Part shown: in pieces, positions 26,536 to 38,579 of the stretch
Layout: each line of letters opens with the position of its first letter
How positions within the stretch are numbered: position 1 is the stretch's first letter
Source: Xiphydria camelus
Lineage: Eukaryota; Arthropoda; Insecta; Hymenoptera; Xiphydriidae
Assembly (NCBI GenBank): GCA_963678675.1
Contig: OY783200.1
Coordinates: forward strand, 25,434,190 to 25,498,189
Length of the DNA: 64,000 nt
Direction: 5' to 3'
Made by a program: the position numbers and the translations under genes
The notes under the pieces: generated by a model
Databases searched by the model: none
Told to the model about the DNA's origin: nothing
What the model saw: only the letters and a program-made list of their open reading frames with translations

Positions 26536-27831
26536 TACTGCATCCCCGACGCAGCGTCTTCGTGCGGAATTCTCTCCGCAGCATCCCGACTGATGTAGAA
26601 TTTTTTACAAACGCGAAGGCGACAAAGTCCGTCACTGTCTCTCGTAAAACGAAAAACTTGCACGCGATCGTCTGCACCACTTCATGTCAAAGCGTCACTC
26701 TGCCGTTCGAATGTTATGCGTCGAAGCGATACCCGGAGAAATTGTCTCCCTCGCCACGAGCTTCGCAAGTCTTCGAAGCCACTTTGCGACACGTGGAAAC
26801 GAGTAGGTCGGTACCGATGAAACTGTCCGCCTCTCCGCGATTTTGCTTTTCTCCGTGTCGCGAATTCCGACGCGACACCGCGACACGAATGCGACGAAAC
26901 GACCGACGAAAACGCTTCTCCCGTCGCAAAAAGAAAACGCGGCGCGAAGGAATTTTCTCGAAGCCCGAGACCGTCTTCAAATGGCCGACGAGGAGGTGTT
27001 TTTCTCACCGCGTCGGGATATCTGCTCGCAAGGCATGCCGGGCTGCTCGTTCTCTGCAGAATCGCCTCGCTGTCTCTCCGGGGACGAATCCGCGCGATCC
27101 TCCCTGCCGCGTCGATACCGATTATTATCCGCGAATTTAGGATCCGATTTTCCGCGCCGACCCGAGCGCGCGAGACAACTTTATACTGCATCCCCGACGC
27201 AGCGTCTTCGTGCGGAATTATCTCCGCAGCATCCCGACTGATGTAGAATTTTTTACAAACGCGAAGGCGACAAAGTCCGTCACTGTCTCTCGTAAAACGA
27301 AAAACTTGCACGCGATCGTCTGCACCACTTCATGTCAAAGCGTCACTCTGCCGTTCGAATGTTATGCGTCGAAGCGATACCCGGAGAAATTGTCTCCCTC
27401 GCCACGAGCTTCGCAAGTCTTCGAAGCCACTTTGCGACACGTGGAAACGACTAGGTCGGTACCGATGGAACTGTCCGCCTCTCCGCGATTTTGCTTTTCT
27501 CCGTGTCGCGAATTCCGACGCGACACCGCGACACGAATGCGACGAAACGACCGACGAAAACGCTTCTCCCGTCGCAAAAAGAAAACGCGGTGCGAAGGAA
27601 TTTTCTCGAAGCCCGAGACCGTCTTCAAATGGCCGACGAGGTGTTTTTCTCACCGCGTCGGGATCTCTGCTCGCAAGGCATGCCGGGCTGCTCGTTCTCT
27701 GCAGAATCGCCTCGCTGTCTCTCCGGGGACGAATCCGCGCGATCCTCCCTGCCGCGTTGATACCGATTATTATCCGCGAATTTAGGATCCGATTCTCTCC
27801 GCGCCGACCCGAGCGCGCGAGCGCGTCGAAA
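26536..27831. repeat. 648-bp near-identical tandem duplication
   Basis: The unit begins at 26536 and again at 27184, both with TACTGCATCCCCGACGCAGC, a period of 648 bp. The copies differ by only about ten substitutions plus a 3-bp and a 2-bp length change, so the duplication is recent. Similarity ends near 27175 in copy 1 and 27825 in copy 2. The unit is GC- and CpG-rich and open on both strands for about 190 codons, but the base differences change amino acids in every frame I checked, which argues against coding. Confidence 0.9.
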
Positions 27832-28556
27832 GAACCGGTGAAACTGCGGTTCTTCTCGCCAGAGTCACGTGACTTCGGCGCGGGGCTAGATTCAACCGTT
27901 TGGCATTCGATTCGCAACGTTACCGAACGAAAAAAAACGTACGAAAGTGTTGCTCTCGACCTCGGAAATATCTTCCGTCGACGCATCGTCGTTTTCGCGG
28001 TATTCTTATCGCAATTACTCACGAAAAACTATCCAACGGCCCGTCCGATACTCAGCGTTCCCCGTTCGCGGAAATTCCCAAAGGGTATCGCGCTGCTTGT
28101 CACATCCGGCAAAAGCTTCAATGGCGCGGTTTTCGAAACTTGCAGAGTACGTCGCGTTGCGATAGCCGAACTGAATCGCGTTTTCGCGTTAGATTTATCG
28201 CGTTTTCGGGCGGAATAAATGCACGGGAGTGCAGCATCGGTTAGCCCGAGGACGCGAAGGCTTCTCGAAGGTATGCTTTATCCCGATTGTACTCGATCAT
28301 CACGCGCGATTTCACGCCGAAAAGTAATCTTCCCCGTTCGCGCGAGATCCCACGCGAGAGATTCGATTAGACGAGCCAAAGTGCATAACCAAGAAAATCT
28401 TGAGCGAAAAATTGAGAACTCGAGTTTTTTCGTATTCTTTCGTATAAATTTCATCTCAGACTCGTGTACTCGGCGCGTAGGTACCTTTTTTTTTTTTTTT
28501 AATACACGAAGCACAACCAGCAGCGTCGAATTACGTGTTGGACGGCGAACTGAAAG
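27832..28556. other. GC-rich noncoding region after the duplication
   Basis: A frame stays open on the plus strand to 28218, but it is Arg/Ser-rich and has no domain, so I do not call it a gene. A T run lies at 28487-28500. The stretch may be the promoter or first exon of an uncharacterised transcript. Confidence 0.4.
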
Positions 28557-28689
28557 TTAAGGTGGTAACAGACTGAGCTCACGTGATAGCACGTAGCATG
28601 AGCCAATACGAAACAAATGGGTTAAGATATCGGTGATTTCATTGGCTCATGCTACGTGCTATCACGTGAGCTCAGTCTGTCCGCCTTTA
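28557..28689. mobile_element. Foldback element with perfect 40-bp arms
   Basis: Bases 28568-28607 (starting ACAGACTGAGCTCACGTGAT) are the exact reverse complement of 28641-28680, around a 33-bp loop. The outer bases also pair loosely (AAGGTGG against CCGCCTT). The perfect arms imply recent origin, gene conversion or selection. No coding capacity. Confidence 0.85.
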
Positions 28690-28752
28690 CTCGCCAAACT
28701 CCAAAGTTAGCCGCGAGTCCGGTGAGCGCACAACTTTCAAACCTAGTAGGTA

Positions 28753-28968
28753 ACACCCGGGGACACGGAATCTGTCGCTGGTGACTTTTTTTAAATGTTA
28801 TTTTTAAACGTACTCTAACCAATGGACAATTAATTCTCATACCCTCATTAGCTACGGTGGCGTCTACTCTCGTTAATGAAAGCATGAGGATTGTTAATCA
28901 TTGGTTAGTACGTTTGAAAATAATATTTAAAAAAAGCCACCCGCGACAGATTCCGTGTCCCCGGGTGT
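28753..28968. mobile_element. 216-bp MITE with ~70-bp terminal inverted repeats
   Basis: The left end (ACACCCGGGGACACGGAATC) and the inverted right end match for about 70 bp with a few mismatches, meeting in a CCAATG/CATTGG-flanked centre. No open frame. Clear target-site duplications are not visible. It lies about 170 bp before the importin-9 start codon, so it may sit in that promoter. Confidence 0.85.
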
Positions 28969-28978
28969 ACATAAGTCA

Positions 28979-29012
28979 TTTCCCTAGAGTTAAGCGCTTG
29001 CATCTAGGGAAA
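28979..29012. repeat. 10-bp perfect inverted repeat upstream of importin-9
   Basis: TTTCCCTAGA at 28979-28988 and TCTAGGGAAA at 29003-29012, with a 14-base spacer that contains AGCGCT. It lies 130 bp before the importin-9 ATG. Confidence 0.7.
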
Positions 29013-29141
29013 TATACCTAGTTGTGCGATTGCCTGGACCGCTCGCGGCCAACTTTAGTTCGATGTGTTATTTTGAAGGTTAGGTTCCAAGAGGAGAGCC
29101 GACTACATATATACCCGTGGACCGTGGATATCACATCGGCG

Positions 29142-32100
29142 ATGAATTCGGGTCCGGGCAATGTGCGAGGCTCCTTGAAGGAGGCTCTGTACGAGACCTT
29201 GAATGGAATTTTGTTGACGCATCGCGGAGCACGACGGGCGGCCGAACTGAGGATTATGGCGTTGGAGGTTACAGAGGAATTTGGGATTCATCTCGCTGAA
29301 TTCGTGGTCGATCCCAATGGTCCCCTTCCGGTCAGGCAGCTCGCGTCGGTACTCCTGAAACAATACGTCGATACGCATTGGTGCTCGGTGGCGGAAAAAT
29401 TTCGTCCACCGGAGGTGAAGCCGGCTGCCAAGGAGAGGATTAAGCAATTACTGCCCCTTGGACTGCGCGAATCAATCGGCAAGGTGGGCGTGCGCGCGCG
29501 ACGACGCTTCGTTTCCCGAGCCTCAAACGGCAGCATCCGATCATCGATGACACGCTCGCGTTTTTTCGTCGCACAGGTCCGAACCGCGGTCGCTTACGCG
29601 ATATCCGCTATAGCTCACTGGGATTGGCCTGAGAGTTGGCCCGGACTCTTCGACATACTGGTCAGCTGCTTGAGCGGCGGGGAGAATGAATACGCGGTCC
29701 ATGGAGCGATGAGGGTGCTCACCGAATTTACGCGCGATCTGACGGACACTCAATTGCCTGATGTCGGTCCGGTTATACTTAGAGAAATGTACCGAATATT
29801 CCAAAGTGAAAACGTTTGTTGATCGATCATAATTCGTCCGCGCCTCTCTTGCCTTGGCAATACCTTTCTCACGAAAGATTGTACATACGTCGCAGCTATA
29901 CTCGATCAGGATACGAGGTCGCGCCGTCGAGATATTTACGACGATCGTGGGTCTGGTCGCCGCCACAGGGGTCTACCAAAAGGGGTTCACCCAGCAGTAC
30001 CTCCAGCCGGTGGTTCCCATGTTCTGCGACGCATTCGTTCGTGGCCTGCGCGTACCCGACGGACCTACGAGCGACAGCGGATTAAAGACTAACATTGTCA
30101 AGGCGATCAATTGTCTGATCGGACGATTGCCCAAGTACGTGTCCAATTTCTTGCCATCGATGCTGCCTCCCATGTGGGAGACGTTGACGCGAAGCGCCAG
30201 GGTTTACCAGGAGGAGACCGTCGACGAGGATTGCAATGCCTATGAGAAGGAGATGGACTCGGATGGTAAGAATTGACAATGCGTGGAAGCCCAATCGACT
30301 CACAGCATGACTTTGCATCCTCTCGTTATATGTCATATTATCGTTACTTTTCGTTACTTTTGCCTTTCTCTTTGTGCTCTTAGGAGACACATCTGTCTTA
30401 GAGCCTACTCAATAAACGCATCTTCTTCTTCTCCCCGTCCAGGCGAAATAATCAATTTCAACAATCTGATCATTGCCGTGTTCGAATTCGTCGACGCGTT
30501 GATCGACTGCAAGAGGTTCTCCAACCTCCTGGACGATCTGCTGCAGGACGTCATTTACCATCTGATTATATTCATGCAAATAACCGACGAGCAGATCGAG
30601 CTTTGGACAAGTAACCCGAGCCAATTCATCGAGGAGGATGAGCAGTCGGCGTTCGAATACAACGTTCGCATATCGGCGCACGAGCTTATCATTGTACGTC
30701 GATTGACGATAGCGAAACGCGCGTTGACCGCGCGAACGCGACACCGTTCGTCGAGACGCTCACTCTCGCTGTGCGTAGGCTCTTGTGAACCGTCCGGAAG
30801 AAGCGGCGGCAAACGCGCTCTGTCAGGTGGTCACGCGTCACGTGGAAGCCGCCAACGGCGCACGTCGCGCGAACGGTGCCGACGGCGCGAGTAAGGGAAA
30901 CTGGTGGAAATTGTACGAGGCGGCCATCCTGGCAATGAGCATCGCCAAGGATATAGTGGTGGAGAAGCAGCTGGCGGGACTCTTGCGATTCGACATTGTT
31001 GCTTTTTTGGATAATGTTGTTTTGGCTGCTCTCAACGATTCAGGTACGGTGAGAGTGAATGAGAGTACGGAGAGAGTACGGTGAATTCCACGGTGAGAGA
31101 GAGAGAGAGAGAGAGAGAAAACCAAGTTTGACATTTACCCAACTGGAACACTGGACGATACATGACACAGGTGCCCATCCATTGTTGCTCGGTCGTTGCC
31201 TGTGCGTCGGGGGTCGATACGCGGAACAAATGCCACCGGACATGAGCACGCGATTTTTGGAGGCGACGGTTAACGGCCTGCAGGAGAATCAGCCAACGTG
31301 CATTCGAATTAGCGCCGTGAAGGCCGTATATTGGTTCTGCGAGGCCTCGTCTAAGAAAGACAACATGATCGACAATATACTGCGACCTCACTTACCCGAT
31401 ATATTCCAAGGGCTATTCAATCTGGCGAGTCAACCGTCCACGGAGGTTCTCACGCTCGTCATGGAAACTTTCTCGGTTTTGATATCCGTGAGTACGCGCT
31501 CCTCGCCACCGATCATACGGGCTTACGGATTCTGATGCGTCGTGCGTAACGCGTACCTTCGTGGTCGGGATTTTCAGCTGGACACGGCCTTCACCGCGTC
31601 GGTGGAAAATAAGATCTGTCCGTTGTCGATAGCGGTGTTTCTCAAATTTCATAGCGACCCATTTGTTCTTTCTCTGTGCCAAGACCTATTTAAGGAACTC
31701 ACGGAGAATCCAGAGTGCATCGGGCCCTTGCAGACTCGCTTGATACCTACTTTGATCAGCATGATGGCCGTCGATCCGATCGACGAGTCCAAGGACGGTA
31801 CGTCCGCGACGCAATTAGACGTCATCTGTGTACGACGGCAAACTCGATTGCACACGACGATTAATTCCGTACTCTCTCTCTCTCTCTCTCCCGTTTATTC
31901 GCTTCCCATTTCTCTAGTGTCCGAGGGAATTCGGGGAACGGCCTTAGACGTACTGCAGGTTTTGGTGCAATACTCTCCTCGACCGTTGAGCAATGCTCTG
32001 ATCGAGACTGCATTTCCCGCGGCGTGTCATTGCATCCTGAATTCGGAGGACAACGGAACTCTGCAAAGCGGTGGCGAAGTGATACGCGCGTACCTTTCGG

Positions 32101-33584
32101 TAGCCGCTCGCCAGGTGATCGCTCACCGAGACAACGAGGGCCGGACCGGACTGCAATATATTCTGCAAATAATTGCCCAACTACTCAACCCCCAGGTAGA
32201 AAGAAGATGTATCACGTGTATGCACGATGCGTGCGAGTAACATTTTCACGCAATTTCGCGCGCCTCCTTGCAGTCTAGCGAGTTCACTGCAACGTTCGTT
32301 GGACGATTGGTTACGACTTTGATAAAAAAAGCTGGAAACTCGTTGGGAGAAAATTTGGATCTGCTCCTCAAGGCTGTCCTCAGTAAGATGCAAAGAGCCG
32401 AAACCCTCGCAGTGATGCAAAGCCTATTGATGGTATACGCCCATCTCGTCAACAATGAGTTCGATGCTGTACTCAACTTTTTGTCGACGGTACCTGGCCC
32501 CACCGGACAGAGCGCGCTTGCCTTCGTCCTGTCCGAATGGCTCGGTAGGCAGCACCTCTTCTTCGGCGGTTACGATCGTAAAGTAGCCACGCTTGCTCTC
32601 TGTAAAATATTGGAACACGGCGTGACGAACGACGATTCTCGACTGAACGGGATCGTCGTCAAGGGAGACGAAGTATTTTCAGGTTGGTTAACCGACGCGT
32701 TTGTTACGCGCCAACATAACAGCACGCGCGTGAAAATACCAATATCCGATGACGCGAATGTAGCAGATACTTCTCGTACGTCGTCCGATTGTGAGCGCGC
32801 GGTTGTTGAGTTTTTGATTCGGGCAAATATCGTACGAGATAGGATCAGTGTTCGCACTCCCAACTTCGAGTTGTACTCCGATCGTATACTCGGTTCGCGT
32901 CGTTATACGTTTGGTAGAATTTGTTATTTTGTGGGATTACGCGTGGCACATACATACGTCCCGAATTACAGGAAGCGAAGATGGAATGCGAACTAGGAGT
33001 AAAACTCAATCGCAACCGTATCAGTGGACCACCGTTCCCGTTCTGGTAAAGATATTTAAATTGCTCGTAAACGAACTTTCCAACGATATGGAAGCCGTGA
33101 ATGCAAATCAGGACGTCGACGTGAGTACGAGTCGCGACAACTCGCGTGTTATACATATGTATACCAACCATTTCCTGCAACTTTGAACGTTCCAAACAGG
33201 ATTCGGAAGAAGACGAAGACGCAGACTGTAGCGATGCCCTTCTAGATCCAGGAAACGAGCGTAACTTGTTACGTAAGTTTATCAACACCTCGCGGATATA
33301 TCGCGCCCTTTTCTTCACTTGTAACGCACGCGTCAGTACATACGCACTGTCGTTTATTCTCGCCAGACTTGGATGGTTTCGAAGAAGACGTCGAGGAGGA
33401 GGAGGACGAGGAAGATCCGGATTTGACGCAAGATTCGATCTATCGTATGAACCTGGGTCAATACCTTCGCGACTTTCTATTAAACTTCTCAACTCACCAT
33501 TGCTTTCCCGCGTTCGTTCAACACTTGACAGCCGGGGAGCGCAAGGTCCTGACGAGCTTGAACGTCAGTGCAACGTTTCCTTGA
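29142..33584 (+). CDS. IPO9: Importin-9 (karyopherin beta family), complete
   Basis: Nuclear import receptor that binds basic cargo such as core histones and works with Ran-GTP. Twelve exons join in phase: 29142-29483, 29577-29813, 29896-30265, 30443-30693, 30779-31043, 31171-31487, 31578-31797, 31918-32195, 32274-32682, 32972-33120, 33200-33272, 33367-33584 (TGA). The product is 1042 aa, against about 1041 in human. Strong family matches include [19 protein letters not shown] at the N-terminus, [14 protein letters not shown] and [13 protein letters not shown] in the importin-beta N-terminal domain, [35 protein letters not shown], and DGMRTRSKT near residue 900. Acidic stretches (about residues 947-990, with [14 protein letters not shown]) match the acidic loop of the family. 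ATG 29142 is the start that matches the family N-terminus. It converges on the PDZRN-like gene. Confidence 0.97.
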
Positions 33585-33622
33585 ACGGACGATAAAATTC
33601 TTGTAAGGTTTTCAGACTTCAT

Positions 33623-33628
33623 AATAAA
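33623..33628 (+). terminator. Likely polyadenylation signal of importin-9
   Basis: AATAAA 39 bases after the stop codon. Confidence 0.6.
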
Positions 33629-33845
33629 ATATGCTACTCGTTCGAATAGGCGATGAACTTTGTCGTTTCGATCAAACTCCCGTCATCCCCCGGATTCTTA
33701 CCTAGGGTTACGCCAACATGCCGCACCATCGTCGCTGCATGTGTCGCTTCAAGGAGAACTGTCCGAGGCTGATTTTGTTACGAGTTGCCCGATCTCGTTA
33801 CATGGACAGAATTTATATAAGACTATTTTATACATCGCTATCATA

Positions 33846-33851
33846 TTTATT
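33846..33851 (-). terminator. Possible polyadenylation signal of the PDZRN-like gene
   Basis: AATAAA on the minus strand about 190 bases beyond the stop codon at 34041. With the importin-9 signal it leaves a short spacer between two convergent genes, 456 bp stop to stop. Confidence 0.45.
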
Positions 33852-34040
33852 ATACATATCTACAAGCGTATGGCCTTAATATTTCACGACATTGTAATGT
33901 TAATTTGCATGTGAAACAGGCGATGCTTATATATCAAAATGATAAATATTTACAACCATGCAGTGCGGATTTGTTACCAAATTTCGCCCTTGCATATTCA
34001 CCGGCACGATAATCACTGTTTACACGATACAATGCTAATC

Positions 34041-36299
34041 TTACACGGTAGTTACCGACAGAAGACCCAACAATTTTCCACCCGCACTAGGATTGCTTGT
34101 ACCACCGACCTTGTTTCCGTGGACCAATATCTCTTGCACAGTGGTGTAGTCGTCTACAGTGGTTTTCTTTCGGGTTATTTTTTTATTACAGAGTTCTCCG
34201 ATATTCGATGGTTGCCTCTTTGAAATCTCTTCGACGTGATCGCATATCAATATATCGCCGCCGCTGCTTTGTTGTTGTTGTTGTTGCTGCTGCTGAAGTG
34301 TCAACGTCTCCTCTTGGCGTTTGCGTTCTCGGGCACGTTCCAGCTGTCTCTTGCGCTCCTCTTTGCTCCAATATCGTCCCACCTGAATATAATGAAAGTC
34401 AAATTCGCTCGACGATTACGTTCAATATAAAGAAAGAGGCAGATCTACACGATAATCGCGATCTCGAGTAGGCCTAATGTCGAGACGTATTCATCGTAAC
34501 TGATCACAGCAAATTATATAGCGAGCGTCGATTGAGCCGGTTCACTTAATTCGCATCCATTCTACGTGAATTGCAGGAGTGGTCGAATTTAAGCAGGTCT
34601 CTGGTAGCAAGTAGATGTTCAACCTCACAAGTTACCTTCATCTCGGATACGGTGTCATCTTCGGTTGTATGACCGGCGCGCTCCTCCAAGATCTCGATCG
34701 CTCGATTCCTTAGAATTTGATTTCGAACCGGCCTTCTCGCGATATATCTCGTGCCGTCGGGTCTTCGCTTCACTTTCCATTCCATCTGGATCTCTCCGTC
34801 ATCTTCGGGGGGAGTCCAAGCGGTGGCGGCAGACGAGCCTACCTGTTGACTACCTACAAATTGATATCGCGTCAAATTCGGTGCTTGAAAGTTTTCACGA
34901 AACTTTGATTTTCTTTCGCTAGCGGTAGTGGTAGAGCTTTTTCGATTGAGGGCTTGCTTGAAAAGCTGCTGCTGAAGAAGGATCGTCTGTTGGAGATTGG
35001 CGACGTTCGTGTACATCGTGTCTGCCGGAAGTGGGGTGATGGTATTGAAAATATCCCTGTTACGATGACGATGTATATTCTTTCTCGACGAGGATTGAGA
35101 AGCTTTAATTTGTTTCGGCTGAGCCTGCGAGGAAAGCGGGCAGGAGTAACCGATTATCCTTTTCTTCTTCCTTTGCTGTTGTTGTTGATGATGATGCTGA
35201 TAATGATGATGATGCTGTTGTTGCTGCTGTTGCCGTTGCTGCTTCTGCCGCCCAAAAGCAGAAGGTGGACACAATACCAAAGTACTTTTATGACGATCTC
35301 TCTCTCTTTGATGCAGCTCCAATGTCAAAGGATTACTGTGGCAAGACTCTCCCGTATTGTAGGCGCTAGAGCTGTCCCTTTCCTCGCCAGAGCTGTTGCT
35401 CTTCGAAGATGCGTGTTGGTTTTTGGCCCAACGATTGCTACGGCTTTGATTTTGACATTGATTTTCGTGATTGAGATTAGTCCGCGTCCCGCACAGGTGC
35501 CGATAGTGTTCGTAGGGTGACGAATAGATGGGTTCGCTGTCGGACTCTGGTATCGTTTCGTAGATGTGTTCCGTGTCGCTCCAAACGCGACTAAAGTAAT
35601 CCTCGACGAGTTTAACGGGCAGTCCCGGCAGCCTGGGTTGCAAAGTCAAAGAACTACTACCTTCCACCATTTTCGGAATCTCCTTTCGAGAGATATCTTT
35701 TGTCGACCGTTTCGAATCATCGCACGAATGGTGTACGAGCGATTTTTCCAATTGCTCCGATTTATTTAAAATTTTAAACGAGCAAGACGAACTTGTCGTC
35801 GTCGTCGTCGTCGTAATTGCCGCCGCAGCCGTCACTTGTTGCAGTGGTATGACGTGTGATGGTACAGGTGGCGGCGTGACCGATTTGACTGCAGATGCGT
35901 TTGCTTCATTTTCTTTGCTACGGTCTTCCATTATCTGCTGCTGCTGCTGCTGGTGTTGTTGTTGTTGCTGCTGCTGCTGCTGCTGATGACGGATCAGCTG
36001 TTCAATCATGCTATTCTGATATGCCGGATTATCATCACGTGGGGAAATTGACCGAGACTCCTAGAACACACACCCACGCACACGATCCAGGTTACACTGT
36101 CGCACAATGTGATCTCTCAGTGATCATCACAATTGGCCCATTATTAAGAAGCTTCGCGTAGAAATCTTGCAACGTAGATGACGTACGGATAAGGACTGGG
36201 CACTTTTATTTGAATTTTTCTTTAACGCGGTTTCAGATCGCTTACCTGTGGATGGTACGTACCACTCCTGTTGTCGCATTTCTCGTCCTGCAGCAGAAG

Positions 36300-36341
<42 letters not shown>

Positions 36342-38022
36342 ATATATGTATACAGTTAACCGCGAAATCGGCGTATACGCGTCCGTCGGTAAAATTCTCG
36401 AATAATCGCCCGCGTGATATACCTGATAGAGACAGCGACTAACGAGGATGGTGACGGAGTCGTTTGTCTCCGCAAAAAGATTTTCGGTCTGTTCCTTGTT
36501 CGCGACATCCTTTCCATTTACCTGAAGCATATGAAACATGTCGATCAAAACGGCACAATCTATTCGCATTCGAAGAAATTATTTATCCAAAGGGGTGGTT
36601 GTACGAAAGAAGTCGTACAACGAAATGCAGAAACATTAATTGGGTGAAATTTTAGTTATATTCTCAGCTATGGAATTTCATCGCGGTATCATAGCCGAAC
36701 GAACCGTTTCTCCGGATGTACTCATTTGACGGTATAGTACCTACAAATGTATGCGTGTACTCGGCCGAAGCTCTCGAGCGGTCGCGTTGCTAATGGGCCG
36801 AGGGCGGCGCGTTGGTGGGCTCGTAGAGGAGGGGAGATAAAGCAGAAGCGACAGATCTCCTACCTAGTCATCCGCGTCTCTCTTCGACCACTTTGTTCCG
36901 TAATTACAATCCGCGTAACGGGATTACAAGGGATTTCTCGATGTGGAGGAGACGTGGGAAGGGATAGAGAATGTTAAGAACGGAGAATCGTAGCGCGCGT
37001 AATAACATCTAGGAATGCATCTCCAGAAATTCCATCATCCATTCAAGGATTACTATTAATCGCAATCCGAACGAAAGCATATACGGAACACGAAATAGTT
37101 CGGTTCGTTGGCATCCGCACGATCGCGATCTCCTCGTTATCCAGAGCGTAGGAGAAAGTGAGATCTTATACCCGTAAAATTTGATCGCCTTCCCGCAAAC
37201 GACCGTCGCGAGCTGCCAAACTTTCGGGAACTATTTCCGAGATGTAAATCTCCGTGTCCGCGTCCTCGCTGCCAAATCCAGAGCTATAACACACAGTCAA
37301 TCCAAGCTTCTCCTCGCTCCCGCTCTTACGTAGCGTCACTTCCTGCGTGAGAAAAACGTTGTGTCGCGTTATCTGTGCAAATTGTTCAATCGTCTTTAAA
37401 GTAGAATCGTTTCACTGATCGAGTTGCACCACGCAACGAATCGCATTCAACTTTCCCATAATATCGACATGTGTGACATGATCATTCTCACCTCAAAGTC
37501 GATATCGTGAGCTAGAAAATCCTCAAAGCTGTAGTTCGTTCGTTGATTGGCGTTGAGGTGAAGTGAAAATAATTCCTCTTCCTCCTCCTCGACAAGACCC
37601 GCCCAGTCGGTCTGCACGGCTGTCGAAACCAGCGAAATTGCTTGGTTTTCCTTTGTTTCTTCTCGCTCTTCTTCATCTTCGTCACCGTTTTCGTCGCCGT
37701 TGTCGTTGTTATCGTCGTCGTCGTCATCGTCGTCGCCGTCGTCCTCATTATCGTCGTCGCCGTCGCCGTCGCCGTCACCGTTGCCGTCTTCATCGTCGTC
37801 GTCATCATTCGCCCGACAACTTTCGTCGTTAGCGGTTCCTACGAGAAGCTCGTTGTTCCAATCCGAACTAGACCGATTACCAGGCTCCTTGGAGGATGCT
37901 CGAAGGGAAACTCGTTGATCCGGCTGCCGTCTGAGGACTTCCACTACTATCGGTTCCTGAGCCAATTGGAAGCAACGCACTGCGTCTTCGTGACTAGAAT
38001 TTGAAACGTCTTGACCGTTGAC
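34041..38022 (-). CDS. PDZRN3/4-like two-PDZ scaffold protein, 5' part unresolved
   Basis: Exons in coding order: 38022-37492, 37342-37172, 36521-36423, 36287-36246, 36060-34636 and 34382-34041 (stop), all phase 0, giving 869 aa. The first exon begins inside PDZ1 at [15 protein letters not shown] and continues [15 protein letters not shown], then a long Asp-rich linker and [11 protein letters not shown]2 spans [30 protein letters not shown] and [11 protein letters not shown]. The long exon carries [38 protein letters not shown] and, at the junction, [19 protein letters not shown]. The protein ends LLSVTTV, a C-terminal PDZ-binding tail. These blocks are those of vertebrate PDZRN3/PDZRN4, which act at junctions and synapses. 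The RING, TRAF-type zinc finger and first half of PDZ1 were not found, so they lie upstream or are absent. Poly-Gln and poly-His runs (34270-34300, 35180-35240, 35935-35990) are expansions. Confidence 0.9.
36302..36338. repeat. (GA)n microsatellite
   Basis: A GA run inside the short intron between PDZ2 and the 14-residue micro-exon of the PDZRN-like gene. On the coding strand it is a CT run forming the polypyrimidine tract just upstream of the micro-exon acceptor. Confidence 0.9.
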
Positions 38023-38552
38023 CTAAAAACGGAAGGATCGATAGTGAAATTCAAGGTGTGCAAAAATGAATTCTGAATATCGGATCCTACGAGTGGAAAC
38101 GATACGAAGTAGCTCGACAGATTCGGGGTGGGCGAGAAATCTATATTCGAGTCGCGCGTACGATATCGTGTAGAGGGATCACGACGGAACGACGGAGCGC
38201 GTAGGGAGGATTCGGATCGGATATCGAGTGTACGCGCGACTTTTGGCGTTACGCGTACATACCTACTATGTATATAGGTATAGGTATATGTACCTATACA
38301 CCCATTACGACGTACCAGTTCGTCGCACAACCAACAGCATCCGCTTCGAGCGTATCGATTTTGTCATCGTCTCGCGCGTCGCCTCCAAGGGTTAACGCGC
38401 GCGCGAGTACCTATCGGTTTTTTTGTCCAGCGGATACGCGTACATATACTACCCCAGACACGTTCGTCGGCTTCGTCTCGAACGAAGAAAGGGAATAAAC
38501 GCCCCGTGGGAGAGTGACGAAAAGATCATCGCACTCGAAAAGGGCTCTCTTC

Positions 38553-38579
38553 GTGTGTGTGTGTGTGTGTGTGTGTGTT
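38553..38579. repeat. (GT)n microsatellite
   Basis: GT dinucleotide run of about 26 bases. Confidence 0.9.

Noticed and set aside
26562..27785. Two ~190-codon plus-strand frames, and minus-strand frames, in the 648-bp duplication
   Set aside because: No domain, open on both strands because the DNA is GC-rich, and differences between the copies change amino acids in every frame compared.
27364..28218. 284-codon plus-strand frame
   Set aside because: Arg/Ser-rich composition without similarity; it runs through the duplication into unrelated DNA and has no splice or start support.
34546..34635. Extension of the long PDZRN exon to its in-frame stop
   Set aside because: The codon after SEMK is a GTAACT donor, and splicing to 34382 restores the conserved GRYWSKEER block, so the extension is intron.
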